From Amycolatopsis sp. A133 (GTDB lineage Bacteria; Actinomycetota; Actinomycetes; Mycobacteriales; Pseudonocardiaceae), in the NCBI RefSeq assembly GCF_031082405.1, contig NZ_JAVHJU010000009.1, positions 248,001 through 312,000 on the forward strand: 64,000 nt of DNA, read 5' to 3'. The notes beneath the pieces are model-generated. The model ran no database searches. It was given only the letters and a program-made list of their open reading frames with translations, and was not told the origin of the DNA. The stretch's first letter is position 1. Each line of letters opens with the position of its first letter. This document shows, piece by piece, positions 8,261 to 16,219 of this stretch. A program made the position numbers and the translations under genes.

Positions 8261-8770
8261 CTACCGGTGCTCGAGCAGGCCGCGGACGTACATCGCCTGC
8301 CCGGCGTGCTGGATGTCGTCGTCGAGGACGCTGATCAGGCGCACGCCCAGTGACACCGGCGGGTCCCAGGCCTCGTCGACGATCCGGTCGAGCGCGTCGG
8401 CGTCGAGGCCGGAGACGAACCGGACGGTCTGCTCGTGCACGGCGTCGTAGTAGCCCGTGAGCAGGTCCGGCTCGTCGACCCGGACCGCTTCGACGTCGGC
8501 CGGGCGGTGGCCGTAGCCGGTGTCCCCCGCCGGGAACGGGAGCCCGAAGCGGGAAAGCCAGTCCTGGCCGGTCCAGACCTGCTCGGTCCCGGCCGCGTCG
8601 GCGACGTGGTCGTCCTGGACCCGGGTCAGGTGCCACACCAGCCAGGCGATCGAGTTGGCTTCGCCGGCCGGCCGGGTCCGGAGCTGCTCGGCGGTGAGTC
8701 CTCCCACCGCCGAGTGCACCGTGCCCCGGACCCGGCCGAACCCGTCGACGAGCAGATCGGCCACGTTCAT
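8261..8770 (-). CDS. DinB-like / DUF664 protein
   Basis: A 169-residue helical-bundle protein of the DinB/DUF664 type. It shows the conserved segment SIAWLVWHLTRVQDDHV near residue 45 and a late histidine in DDDIQHAGQAMYVRGLL. In this superfamily the histidines hold a metal and many actinobacterial members are mycothiol-dependent transferases, so a thiol-transferase role is possible but not proven. I chose the ATG at 8770, 7 bases after GGGAGG, rather than a start eight codons upstream. Its stop is 1 base from the end of soxR (convergent). Confidence 0.78.
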   Translation of the reverse strand: MNVADLLVDGFGRVRGTVHSAVGGLTAEQLRTRPAGEANSIAWLVWHLTRVQDDHVADAAGTEQVWTGQDWLSRFGLPFPAGDTGYGHRPADVEAVRVDEPDLLTGYYDAVHEQTVRFVSGLDADALDRIVDEAWDPPVSLGVRLISVLDDDIQHAGQAMYVRGLLEHR

Positions 8771-8841
8771 TCGGCTGCCTCCCGTTGCCGGCAAGTTCCC
8801 CGGCGTGCTACCCGATCATGCCCGCCGCCAAACGTCGCCCG

Positions 8842-9486
8842 CTACCGCGGCAGCAGCTGGTCGAAGAACGAGCGGTAGCGGCGCAGCGCGATCCGCAGCT
8901 CCTCGGTGGCGGGTTCGCCCTGCTGCCACTGGGATTCCAGCTCGCTCTTGTGCTCGGCGAAGGTGGTGGCCAGTGCGCTGATCACCGCGGCGACCAGTTC
9001 GTCGGCCTGCCGGACCGCCTGCTTCGGGTCGTCGACGAAGCCGGTCTGGACGTTCTGCCAGCGGTCGCGGAACCCGGTGACCTTCTCCTCGTCGATCAGC
9101 GCCGGTGTCTCCACGTCCCCGCCCGATTCCGCGGGCCTCTCCACGTCGCCACCCGACTCCTGGGGCGTCTCGATGTCGCCACCCGACTCCCGGGGCGTCT
9201 CGATGTCGCCACCCGACTCCTGAGGCGTCTCGATGTCGCCACCCGATTCGGAAGGCGCTTCCACGTCGCCGCCCGATTCCTCGGGACCGGTGGTGTCGTG
9301 CCGCCCGGCGGAGGCCAGGTCGGCGGTGCTCAGGTTCTGGTCGTCGCCCGCCGTGCCCGGCTCGCGGAAAGCGGCCCGGCCATGGCCGGGGACTTCAGCG
9401 GTGCTGTCCCCCGCGTAACCGCCGGCCTCGCGGCCCGTCAGGTCCCGGTCGTCCTCGGCGTCGTGCCGCGTCAGGTGATCGGTCAT
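8842..9486 (-). CDS. Hypothetical acidic repeat protein related to its upstream neighbour
   Basis: I do not recognise a named family. The 214-residue protein has a polar, acidic N-terminal half with six consecutive 10-residue repeats of the type ESGGDIETPQ (coding bases 9279 to 9100). A C-terminal helical domain of about 85 residues follows (VTGFRDRWQNVQTGFVDDPK and RRYRSFFDQLL). That domain is recognisably related to the one in the gene immediately upstream (9489-10172), which adds a membrane anchor. No signal peptide or membrane segment is visible. The ATG at 9486 follows GGAGG by 9 bases and lies 2 bases after the neighbour's stop, so the pair is an operon. Confidence 0.75.
   Translation of the reverse strand: MTDHLTRHDAEDDRDLTGREAGGYAGDSTAEVPGHGRAAFREPGTAGDDQNLSTADLASAGRHDTTGPEESGGDVEAPSESGGDIETPQESGGDIETPRESGGDIETPQESGGDVERPAESGGDVETPALIDEEKVTGFRDRWQNVQTGFVDDPKQAVRQADELVAAVISALATTFAEHKSELESQWQQGEPATEELRIALRRYRSFFDQLLPR
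9100..9279 (-). repeat. Six 30-bp in-frame repeats (ESGGDIETPQ type)
   Basis: Six head-to-tail 30-bp units encode E-S-G-G-D-(I/V)-E-(T/R/A)-P-X. The three central units are nearly identical at the DNA level, so copy number may vary between strains. Confidence 0.85.
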
Positions 9487-9488
9487 GG

Positions 9489-10172
9489 TCAACGTCCTCC
9501 ATTCGACTCGGTCCGCGGGCTCGCGGACGCCTGGCGCTCGGTCTCGTGACCGTCGGTCTCGCGACCGTCGGTGTCGCGCTGTTCGGCGCGGTCGTGGTCG
9601 TGCCCGTTCCGGCGGCCGTCGTGGTCGTGGTGCTGCTCGTCGTCGGCACCGTCGGTCAGCAGGTCCTCGAACACGGTGCGGTAGCGCACCATCGCCTCAC
9701 GCAGGTCCTCAGTGGACGCTCCGTCGCGCTTCTGCTGCGTGGTGTGCGCGGCCCGGTAGTGCTCGAGGGTCTTGGCGTGCCGCACGGAAAGGTCGGCCGC
9801 CTGCTGCTCGTAGCCCTCGGTCGGGTACCCGCGCTCGGCCATCAGCGAGTTCAGGAGCTGGTCGGCCTCGGCGACCGCGGCGGCCGGCTGGTCGACGAAC
9901 TTTTCCTGCACCTGCGCCCATTCCCGGGCGTAGCGCTCGCGCGCCGACGCCGAAAGCGGCCGGATGTCGAGCTCCTTGTGCCGGCGTTCCCGCTCGGCGA
10001 GCTCGCGCTGCGCGGCACGGGGGCTGTCCTTCTCCGCGACCGTGCGGTCGTACTCGGGACCGAACCGCTGCTGCAGCCGTTTTCGTTGCATTTCCTGTGT
10101 CACCAGCCAGATCACGGCGCCGAGCACCGCGACGGCCACGACGACGATCAAGACGATCAGCCATGTGGGCAT
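9489..10172 (-). CDS. Membrane-anchored hypothetical protein, paralogue of 8842-9486
   Basis: The 227-residue protein starts with a single strong membrane helix (MPTWLIVLIVVVAVAVLGAV), then a charged region rich in Arg and Glu that is likely coiled-coil. Next comes a helical domain (WAQVQEKFVDQPAAAVAEAD, VRYRTVFEDLL) shared with the downstream gene, and a Asp/His/Glu-rich tail. The anchor puts the domain most probably in the cytoplasm. The shared FVD-P-AV-AD...RYR-F--LL pattern is a direct observation; its function is unknown. First gene of a two-gene operon; 258 bases separate it from the divergent SDR gene. Confidence 0.78.
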   Translation of the reverse strand: MPTWLIVLIVVVAVAVLGAVIWLVTQEMQRKRLQQRFGPEYDRTVAEKDSPRAAQRELAERERRHKELDIRPLSASARERYAREWAQVQEKFVDQPAAAVAEADQLLNSLMAERGYPTEGYEQQAADLSVRHAKTLEHYRAAHTTQQKRDGASTEDLREAMVRYRTVFEDLLTDGADDEQHHDHDGRRNGHDHDRAEQRDTDGRETDGHETERQASASPRTESNGGR

Positions 10173-10328
10173 TGCGCAAACTCCTTCAAGGATGTCAAGC
10201 CCCCGATGCGAGCGGTGTTCCCGGATTAACGCGCCCGAAAACGGGCACGGCCCGCCCGGCCGCCGGATTCGGCCGACCGGCGGCGCCGGTACCGCCGGAT
10301 GCCGTGCCCCGGGAGGTGATGTAACGAC

Positions 10329-10357
10329 GGTAACAACACTTCGCTAGCAGTGTTACC
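10329..10357. promoter_or_regulatory. Nested inverted repeats upstream of the SDR gene
   Basis: GGTAACA (10329-10335) and TGTTACC (10351-10357) are perfect 7-bp arms; nested inside, AACACT (10335-10340) pairs with AGTGTT (10349-10354). The 10173-10430 gap otherwise holds nothing I can identify. The location 74 bases before the SDR start suits an operator, but no regulator is adjacent. Confidence 0.45.
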
Positions 10358-10430
10358 ACTTGCGTGCTATCGTTGATAACAGATCATCAGGAGCGGTGAT
10401 ACGAACCGCCCGGACCGGAAGAAGGAACCG

Positions 10431-11171
10431 ATGAGCACTCCCCACACCCGCGTCGCGATCGTCACCGGCGGCTCCCGCGGCATCGGCCGCCAGGTCGCCG
10501 AGCGCCTGGCCGCCGACGGCATGGCGGTCGTCGTCAACTACGCCGGCAACGAGAAGGAGGCCGCGGCCACCGTCGAGGCCATCACCGCGCGCGGTGGCCG
10601 GGCGATCGCCGTCCGCGCCGACGTGGCCGACCCGGCCGCGGTCGCGGAGCTGTTCGACACCGCGGAACGCACCTACGGCGGCGTGGACGTCGTCGCCCAC
10701 CTGGCCGGGGTGATGAACCCGCCGACACCGATCGCCGACACCGACTTCGAGGTCCTCGACCGGGTGCACCGCACCAACATCCGCGGGACGTTCGCGGTGG
10801 CCCAGCAGGCCGCGCGGCGGGTGCGCGAAGGCGGCGCCGTGATCACCACCTCGACGTCGGTGCTCGGGCTGAACCTGCCCGGCTACGGCGTCTACAACGC
10901 GACGAAGGGCGCGGTCGAGGCGATCACCATGATCCTGGCGCGCGAGCTGCGCGGCCGCGACATCACGGTGAACACCGTGGCACCCGGCCCGACCGCGACC
11001 GCGCTGTTCCTCGACGGCAAGGACGAGGAGACCATCACCCGGATGGCCAAGCAGCCGCCGCTGGAGCGGCTCGGGCAGCCGGAGGACATCGCCGAGGTCG
11101 TCGCGTTCCTCGCCGGTCCGGCGCGCTGGGTGAACGGCCAGGTGCTGCGCGCCAACGGCGGCATCGTCTAG
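10431..11171 (+). CDS. Short-chain dehydrogenase/reductase (classical SDR, FabG-like)
   Basis: A 246-residue classical SDR. It has the cofactor motif TGGSRGIGRQ (TGxxxGxG) near residue 11, then NYAGN, a catalytic serine in TSTSVLGLN, and YNATK (Y-x-x-x-K). The arrangement at the end of strand 2 leans towards NADP(H), although this cannot be settled by eye. Start ATG 10431 follows GAAGGAA by about 4 bases. The substrate is unknown; the gene stands alone behind a candidate operator, unlike FabG of fatty-acid synthesis, which sits among fab genes. It overlaps the convergent DUF6314 gene by 4 bases (CTAG). Confidence 0.87.
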   Translation: MSTPHTRVAIVTGGSRGIGRQVAERLAADGMAVVVNYAGNEKEAAATVEAITARGGRAIAVRADVADPAAVAELFDTAERTYGGVDVVAHLAGVMNPPTPIADTDFEVLDRVHRTNIRGTFAVAQQAARRVREGGAVITTSTSVLGLNLPGYGVYNATKGAVEAITMILARELRGRDITVNTVAPGPTATALFLDGKDEETITRMAKQPPLERLGQPEDIAEVVAFLAGPARWVNGQVLRANGGIV

Positions 11172-11596
11172 CGGGTGAACCGGCTGACGATGAGGTGGTC
11201 CTTCGTCGGCCCGCGCACCGCCCACTCCTGCCGCCACCGCGCGGCGCCGGTGACGCGGTACTCACCGCGGTAGTGGTCGGCGCGGCAGGGGTGGTCGGCC
11301 GTCCAGCAGCCTTCGCGCAGGTCGAGGTCGTGGAAGAAGCCGCCGTGGTCGAAGTGCACCGACGCGCGGCCGGGACCGGCCGGGCGGTAGTGCAGGGTCC
11401 GCGTGACCGGCCCGGTGTGACCGCCGAGCCGGAGCTCGCCCTCCTCGTGGTAGACGAGGACGCCCCCGGCCTCGATGAAGGTGGCGGTGCCGGTGACCTC
11501 GCCCGCCTGCTCGCCGTCCGCGGTGAGGATTTCCCGGTCCAAGCGCCATTCGCCGCCGAAATACGCGGCGAGATCGGGAACCGGCCAGTGCTGCAC
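11168..11596 (-). CDS. DUF6314-type protein
   Basis: The 142-residue protein looks like a small lipocalin-like beta barrel: repeated strands such as GGEWRLDREI, GVLVYHEEGELRLGG and RASVHFDHGGFFHDL. It ends with a conserved DHLIVSRF segment, as in the DUF6314 family. No function is known for the family. It starts with a GTG and may be leaderless. Convergent overlap with the SDR gene (shared CTAG). Nothing in the sequence ties it to that enzyme. Confidence 0.7.
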   Translation of the reverse strand: MQHWPVPDLAAYFGGEWRLDREILTADGEQAGEVTGTATFIEAGGVLVYHEEGELRLGGHTGPVTRTLHYRPAGPGRASVHFDHGGFFHDLDLREGCWTADHPCRADHYRGEYRVTGAARWRQEWAVRGPTKDHLIVSRFTR

Positions 11597-11651
11597 GCCC
11601 CCAGTCTGCCACCCCGGGGCGGGGCGGGCCGGAACTGTCGGACCCCCGCTC

Positions 11652-11657
11652 TATAGT
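11652..11657 (+). promoter_or_regulatory. -10 element of recQ (leaderless)
   Basis: TATAGT, the best -10 match in the window, ends 7 bases before the GTG at 11665. No ribosome site is visible, so transcription probably starts at the start codon. Confidence 0.6.
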
Positions 11658-11664
11658 CGGCCGG

Positions 11665-13500
11665 GTGGCAGAGACCGACCTCGCACCCGCGTCCGACGCG
11701 CTGGAGATCCTCCGGCGCGTGTTCGGCTACGACAGCTTCCGCGGCGACCAGGCGGCGATCGTCGAGCACGTGATCGCCGGCGGCGACGCGCTCGTGCTGA
11801 TGCCCACCGGTGGCGGGAAGTCGTTGTGCTACCAGATTCCCGCGCTGGTGCGGCCCGGCGTTGGCGTGGTGGTCTCGCCGCTGATCGCGCTGATGCAGGA
11901 CCAGGTGGACGCGTTGCGCAACGCCGGTGTCCGCGCCGGTTTCCTCAACTCCACCCAGGACTACGCGGCGCGGCAGGAGGTGGAGTCGGCGTTCCTGAGC
12001 GGCGAGCTCGACCTGCTCTACCTGGCCCCGGAACGGCTTTCGGTCGAATCCACCGTGCGGCTGCTCGACCGCGGCAAGATCTCGCTGTTCGCGATCGACG
12101 AAGCGCACTGCGTCGCCCAGTGGGGCCACGACTTCCGGCCCGACTACCTCCAGCTCTCCGCGCTGCACGAGCGCTGGCCGGACGTGCCGCGGATCGCGCT
12201 GACCGCCACCGCGACCGAAGCCACGCACAAGGAGATCGCCGCGCGGCTGCGCCTCGACGAGGCCCGGCACTTCGTCGCGAGCTTCGACCGGCCGAACATC
12301 CAGTACCGCATCGTCGGCAAGAACTCGCCGCAGCGGCAGCTGCTGGAGCTGCTGCGCACCGAGCACCCAGGGGACGCGGGGATCGTCTACTGCCTGTCGC
12401 GGAACTCGGTGGAAAAGACCGCGGAGTTCCTGGTGCAGAACGGGATCCCGGCGGTGCCCTACCACGCGGGGCTCGACGCGCGAACCCGCGCGAAGCACCA
12501 GTCGCGGTTCCTGCGCGAAGACGGGCTGATCGTCGTCGCGACGATCGCGTTCGGCATGGGCATCGACAAGCCGGACGTCCGGTTCGTCGCGCACCTCGAC
12601 CTGCCGAAGTCGGTCGAGGGCTACTACCAGGAGACGGGCCGGGCCGGGCGGGACGGGCTGCCGTCCACCGCCTGGCTCGCGTACGGGCTGCAGGACGTCG
12701 TGCAGCAGCGCAAGATGATCGACACGTCCGAAGGTGACGAGGCGCACCGCCGCCGGCTGGGCGCGCACCTGAACGCGATGCTCGCGCTCTGCGAGACGGT
12801 GGAATGCCGCCGGGTGCAGATCCTCAACTACTTCGGCCAGCAGGCCGGCCCTTGCGGCAACTGCGACACGTGCCTGAACCCGCCGGAGAAGTGGGACGGC
12901 ACCATCCCGGCGCAGAAACTGCTGTCGACCGTCGTGCGGCTGCGCAACGAACGGCGGCAGAAGTTCGGCGCCGGCCAGGTCATCGACATCCTGCTCGGCA
13001 AGTCGACGCCCAAGGTCACGCAGTTCCAGCACGACACCCTCAAGACGTTCGGCATCGGCACCGAGCTGCGCGAGCCGGAGTGGCGGGCGGTGGTGCGCCA
13101 GCTGCTGGCCCAGGGCTTGCTCGCCGTCGAAGGCGACTACGGCTCGCTCGTGCTCACCGAAACCAGCGCGGAAGTGCTGGGCGGCGATCGACAGGTGCTG
13201 CTGCGCCGCGAACCCGAGCGGGCCGCCGCCGCGAAGGTCCGCAGCGCCCGGAAGGCCACCGCCGTGGTGGACATGCCCGCGGAGGCGGCCCCCCTGTTCG
13301 AACGCCTGCGGGCTTGGCGCGCCGGGGTCGCCAAGGAGCAGGGCGTGCCCGCGTACGTCGTCTTCCACGACGCGACCCTGCGCCAGATCGCCACGCAACG
13401 GCCGACGTCGCTGGCGGATCTGGGCACGGTCAGCGGGGTCGGCGAGAACAAGCTCGCCAAGTACGGCGAAGGTCTTCTGGAGGTCCTGACCGACGGGTGA
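11665..13500 (+). CDS. recQ: ATP-dependent DNA helicase RecQ
   Basis: The 611-residue protein has the full RecQ layout. Walker A is MPTGGGKSLCYQIPA (about 46-60), and the DEAH box with RecQ loop is IDEAHCVAQWGHDFRPDY (about 145-160). Motif VI is YYQETGRAGRDG. The zinc-binding RQC region includes CRRVQILNYFGQ and CGNCDTC, a winged helix follows, and a C-terminal HRDC domain spans about 530-608 (FERLRAWRAGVAKEQGVPAY). RecQ unwinds DNA 3' to 5' in recombination and fork repair. The start GTG has a TATAGT element 7 bases upstream and no ribosome site. It ends 1 base from the convergent small gene at 13502. Confidence 0.96.
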   Translation: MAETDLAPASDALEILRRVFGYDSFRGDQAAIVEHVIAGGDALVLMPTGGGKSLCYQIPALVRPGVGVVVSPLIALMQDQVDALRNAGVRAGFLNSTQDYAARQEVESAFLSGELDLLYLAPERLSVESTVRLLDRGKISLFAIDEAHCVAQWGHDFRPDYLQLSALHERWPDVPRIALTATATEATHKEIAARLRLDEARHFVASFDRPNIQYRIVGKNSPQRQLLELLRTEHPGDAGIVYCLSRNSVEKTAEFLVQNGIPAVPYHAGLDARTRAKHQSRFLREDGLIVVATIAFGMGIDKPDVRFVAHLDLPKSVEGYYQETGRAGRDGLPSTAWLAYGLQDVVQQRKMIDTSEGDEAHRRRLGAHLNAMLALCETVECRRVQILNYFGQQAGPCGNCDTCLNPPEKWDGTIPAQKLLSTVVRLRNERRQKFGAGQVIDILLGKSTPKVTQFQHDTLKTFGIGTELREPEWRAVVRQLLAQGLLAVEGDYGSLVLTETSAEVLGGDRQVLLRREPERAAAAKVRSARKATAVVDMPAEAAPLFERLRAWRAGVAKEQGVPAYVVFHDATLRQIATQRPTSLADLGTVSGVGENKLAKYGEGLLEVLTDG

Positions 13501-13501
13501 G

Positions 13502-13723
13502 CTACCGGCCGGACGGCCCGGGGTGGCCCGGCTGCCCGGTCACCGAGTTGACCTTGCGGACCGCGCCGGCGATCTGCTGGCGGTACTTGCCCTTGGTCCG
13601 GTCATCGACGAACTTCGCGGCCTTGCCGACGACCTGGTTCACCTTTTCGGGGTTCTTCTTGGCGTAGGCACGAGCCGAAGCGGCCGCGCCGGCCAGCATG
13701 GTCAGCTTCTTCATCAAAGGCAC
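13502..13723 (-). CDS. MT0933-like antitoxin-family small protein
   Basis: A 73-residue basic protein whose core KKNPEKVNQVVGKAAKFVDDRTKGKYRQQI has been broken here as two segments, KKNPEKVNQVVGKAAK and FVDDRTKGKYRQQI. This core resembles the MT0933 (Rv0909) antitoxin family of actinobacteria. In mycobacteria the partner toxin is encoded next door, but no toxin-like gene is adjacent here (neighbours are recQ and an adenosine deaminase), so a toxin-antitoxin role is doubtful. The GTG at 13723 follows GGGAGG by 6 bases. A short hydrophobic N-terminus (LTMLAGAAASARAYA) could be amphipathic. Confidence 0.65.
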   Translation of the reverse strand: MPLMKKLTMLAGAAASARAYAKKNPEKVNQVVGKAAKFVDDRTKGKYRQQIAGAVRKVNSVTGQPGHPGPSGR

Positions 13724-13886
13724 GGTGGCCCTCCCTCATCTGTTCCGGTCATCCTGACAACGCGGACGAACCACCCGGAGGTTCCCCGTGTGACGCGGGC
13801 CAAAACCTCGGGGCGGAGCGTGCCGCGGCGGGAACGCGCCGTGGCGGCCGCCGGAAATTGTCGCGCGGACCGCCGCCGCGCCGCTC

Positions 13887-13892
13887 TAGGCT
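13887..13892 (+). promoter_or_regulatory. -10 element of the adenosine deaminase-family gene
   Basis: TAGGCT ends 7 bases before the ATG at 13900; there is no ribosome site, so the transcript is probably leaderless. Confidence 0.45.
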
Positions 13893-13899
13893 CGCGATC

Positions 13900-14874
13900 A
13901 TGCGCGACCTCGCCGCCCTGCCGAAGGCCCACCTGCACGTCCACCTGGAGAGCACGATCCGCCCGGCCACGCTCCGCGAGCTGGGCGCAGCGAACGGCGT
14001 CGACGTCCCGGGCGAGCCGCCGGTGTTCGACGGCTTCCGCGCCTTCGCCGACTACAACGCGCTCATCCGGTCGTGCCTCCGGCGTCCCGGAGACTTCGAG
14101 CGCATCGCGCGGGAATACGCCGAAGACGAGGCCGCCCAAGGCACGCGCTACGCCGAAGTCACGTTCACCGCGGCCTCGCACGGGGAACGGCTGGGCGACC
14201 CGGAAATGCCTCTGACATCTGTCCTGAAAGGACTCTCGCAGCACCCGGACCTCGAGTGGCGGCTGCTGCTCGACCACTCCCGGCGCCGTTCGGTCGAACG
14301 CGCCGAGCGCACCCTCGAACTCGCGCTGAAGTACGAAGAAGTCTTCGCGATCGGCATGGCGGGCGAAGAGAACCACTCGCTGCGCCCGTTCGCGACGCTG
14401 TTCGAGAAGGCCCGCGCCGCGGGCATCCACCTGCTGCACCACACCGGCGAAGACGCCGGGCCGGACAGCATCCTCGAGGCGCTCGAAGTGGGCCGGACCG
14501 AACGGCTCGGCCACGGCATCCGCGTCCTCGACGACCCCTCGCTGGTCGCCGAAGTGCGGGACCGGGGACTGGCCCTGGAGGTGTGCCCGTCGTCGAACGT
14601 GACGCTGGGGCTGGTGCCTTCGCTGCCCGAGCACCCGCTCCCCCGGCTCCTCGACGCGGGACTGACCGTCACGCTCAACACCGACGTCCCCTCGGTCACG
14701 GGCGCGAACCTGGCCGAGGAGTACCGGCGCGTCCAGCAGGCCTTCGGCTACGACGACGCCACGATGGCGGGCTTCGCCCGTGCGAGCGTCACGGCGTCCT
14801 TCGCGCCCGAAGCGACGAAGCAGGCGATGCTGCGCGACATCGACGCGTGGCTCACACCGGCAGCAGCCGGGTGA
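13900..14874 (+). CDS. Adenosine/adenine deaminase-family metallohydrolase
   Basis: A 324-residue TIM-barrel amidohydrolase. The zinc ligands appear as HLHVHLE near the N terminus, HHTGED in the middle and LNTDVP late; ERLGHGIRVLDDP holds the catalytic histidine. Members deaminate adenosine, adenine or related purines. In classical adenosine deaminase the last motif reads TDDP, with the second aspartate contacting the purine; here it is TDVP, so the substrate may differ. The final 23 bases overlap the convergent VWA gene. The start at 13900 begins the conserved PKAHLH region and has a leaderless -10 element. Confidence 0.85.
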   Translation: MRDLAALPKAHLHVHLESTIRPATLRELGAANGVDVPGEPPVFDGFRAFADYNALIRSCLRRPGDFERIAREYAEDEAAQGTRYAEVTFTAASHGERLGDPEMPLTSVLKGLSQHPDLEWRLLLDHSRRRSVERAERTLELALKYEEVFAIGMAGEENHSLRPFATLFEKARAAGIHLLHHTGEDAGPDSILEALEVGRTERLGHGIRVLDDPSLVAEVRDRGLALEVCPSSNVTLGLVPSLPEHPLPRLLDAGLTVTLNTDVPSVTGANLAEEYRRVQQAFGYDDATMAGFARASVTASFAPEATKQAMLRDIDAWLTPAAAG

Positions 14875-16219
14875 CCAGGGTGCCGAGCTGGTGCACCGTG
14901 CGGCACTCGTGCATCTCGACGACCTCGGCGTACTCCAGCGCCGCCGAGTCCCCGGTGGACCACAGCGACCGCCGCTCCGGGTTGAGCCAGTGGACGTGCC
15001 GGGCGCGGGCCTTGATCGCGCGGACGGCGTCGAGGTTCGGGTCGCCGCCGTTGGTGCGGGCGTCGCCGAGGATCAGCACGGACGTCCGCGGGCCGACCGC
15101 GTCGAGCCAGTTTTCGGTGAACTGACGGAGGGAGCCGCCGTAGTCGCTGTGGCCGTCCCAGCGCACGAGCGCCGCTTCGGACAGCATGCGCGCGCCCAGG
15201 TGTTCCGGGTCGGCCGCGCCGGTGGTGACCAGGTGGGTGACCTCGTCGGTGCTGTCGACGAAGGCGAACACGCGGATCTTGCTGAACTGGTCGCGCAGCG
15301 CCTGCACCAGCAGCATGGTGAAGTTCGCGAAGCCCGCCACCGAGCCGGAAAGATCGCACAGCAGCACGATTTCCGGCCGGCCGGGACGCCGGTGGCGGTA
15401 GGCCGGGCGCAGCGGCACCCCACCGGTCGACAGCGACCGCCGCAGCGTGCGGCGCAGGTCGATCTGCCCGCGCGTGGTGCGCTTGCGCCGGGCGGCCAGG
15501 CGCGTCGCCAGCTTGCGGGACAGCGGCTGGACGGTGCGCCGCAGCTCGGCGAGCTGGTTCCGGCTGGCGATGAGGAAGTCGACCCGGTCGGGTGCGGGGG
15601 CGATGGCGTGCTTGGCGACGCGCTCGCGGCCGCGGACCTCGGCCGCGCGGCGACGCGCCTCCGTGCGGATCTGCCCGCGGAAGCCCTCGACGCGGCGGCG
15701 GATCTCGTCGCGGTCGAGCCGGTCGGTGAACTCGCCACGCGCGCCGCCGCCGCGGACCGCGGCCAGCACCCGCGCGATCAGCGTCTGCGGCTGGAGCCGC
15801 TCCAGGGTCTGGTGGGCGGAGAAACCGCCGCCCGGGCCGGACGCCGAGCCGTACTGGCCCAGCATGTCCACCGCGAGCCCGGCGAGCTGGGACAACGCCT
15901 GCTGGTCACCGTCGGCCAGCGCCGCCGCCAGCTCCTCGCGCAGCTCCTCCAGCGTCGACGGCGGATCTTCGCGGGCCCGCTCGGGCGCACCGACGCCGGC
16001 CGGGAAGTACAGGTCGAACGCGGCGTCGAAGACCGCGCGCTGCCCGCCGCGCCGGACCAGGGCGGCCGCCAGGCCTTCCCGGACGAGCGAACGGTCGTCG
16101 AAGCCGAGCATCTCCAGCGCCGCGGCGGCGTCGACCGTCTCGCTCGGCCCGGCCGGGATGCCCTGGGCCCGCAGGGCCTGGACGAAGGCGGCGAGCCGCT
16201 CCGGCACGCCGCCGGTCAC
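14852..16219 (-). CDS. CoxE-like von Willebrand factor A domain protein
   Basis: The 455-residue protein has a helical, charged N-terminal region and a C-terminal VWA domain with the MIDAS metal site CDLSGSVAGF (D-x-S-x-S, about residue 288). Proteins of this kind (CoxE/DUF58-like) pair with MoxR AAA ATPases to insert metals into, or remodel, large enzymes; CoxD/CoxE act on the Cu-Mo centre of CO dehydrogenase. The GTG start at 16219 overlaps the stop of the MoxR gene, so the two are translationally coupled. A molybdenum hydroxylase pair lies 6 kb away (22.2-24.9 kb), a possible client by inference only. Confidence 0.87.
   Translation of the reverse strand: MTGGVPERLAAFVQALRAQGIPAGPSETVDAAAALEMLGFDDRSLVREGLAAALVRRGGQRAVFDAAFDLYFPAGVGAPERAREDPPSTLEELREELAAALADGDQQALSQLAGLAVDMLGQYGSASGPGGGFSAHQTLERLQPQTLIARVLAAVRGGGARGEFTDRLDRDEIRRRVEGFRGQIRTEARRRAAEVRGRERVAKHAIAPAPDRVDFLIASRNQLAELRRTVQPLSRKLATRLAARRKRTTRGQIDLRRTLRRSLSTGGVPLRPAYRHRRPGRPEIVLLCDLSGSVAGFANFTMLLVQALRDQFSKIRVFAFVDSTDEVTHLVTTGAADPEHLGARMLSEAALVRWDGHSDYGGSLRQFTENWLDAVGPRTSVLILGDARTNGGDPNLDAVRAIKARARHVHWLNPERRSLWSTGDSAALEYAEVVEMHECRTVHQLGTLVTRLLPV

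Noticed and set aside
13502..13723. A full toxin-antitoxin module
   Set aside because: The small protein resembles the MT0933 antitoxin family, but no toxin-type gene lies beside it; only the single gene is annotated.
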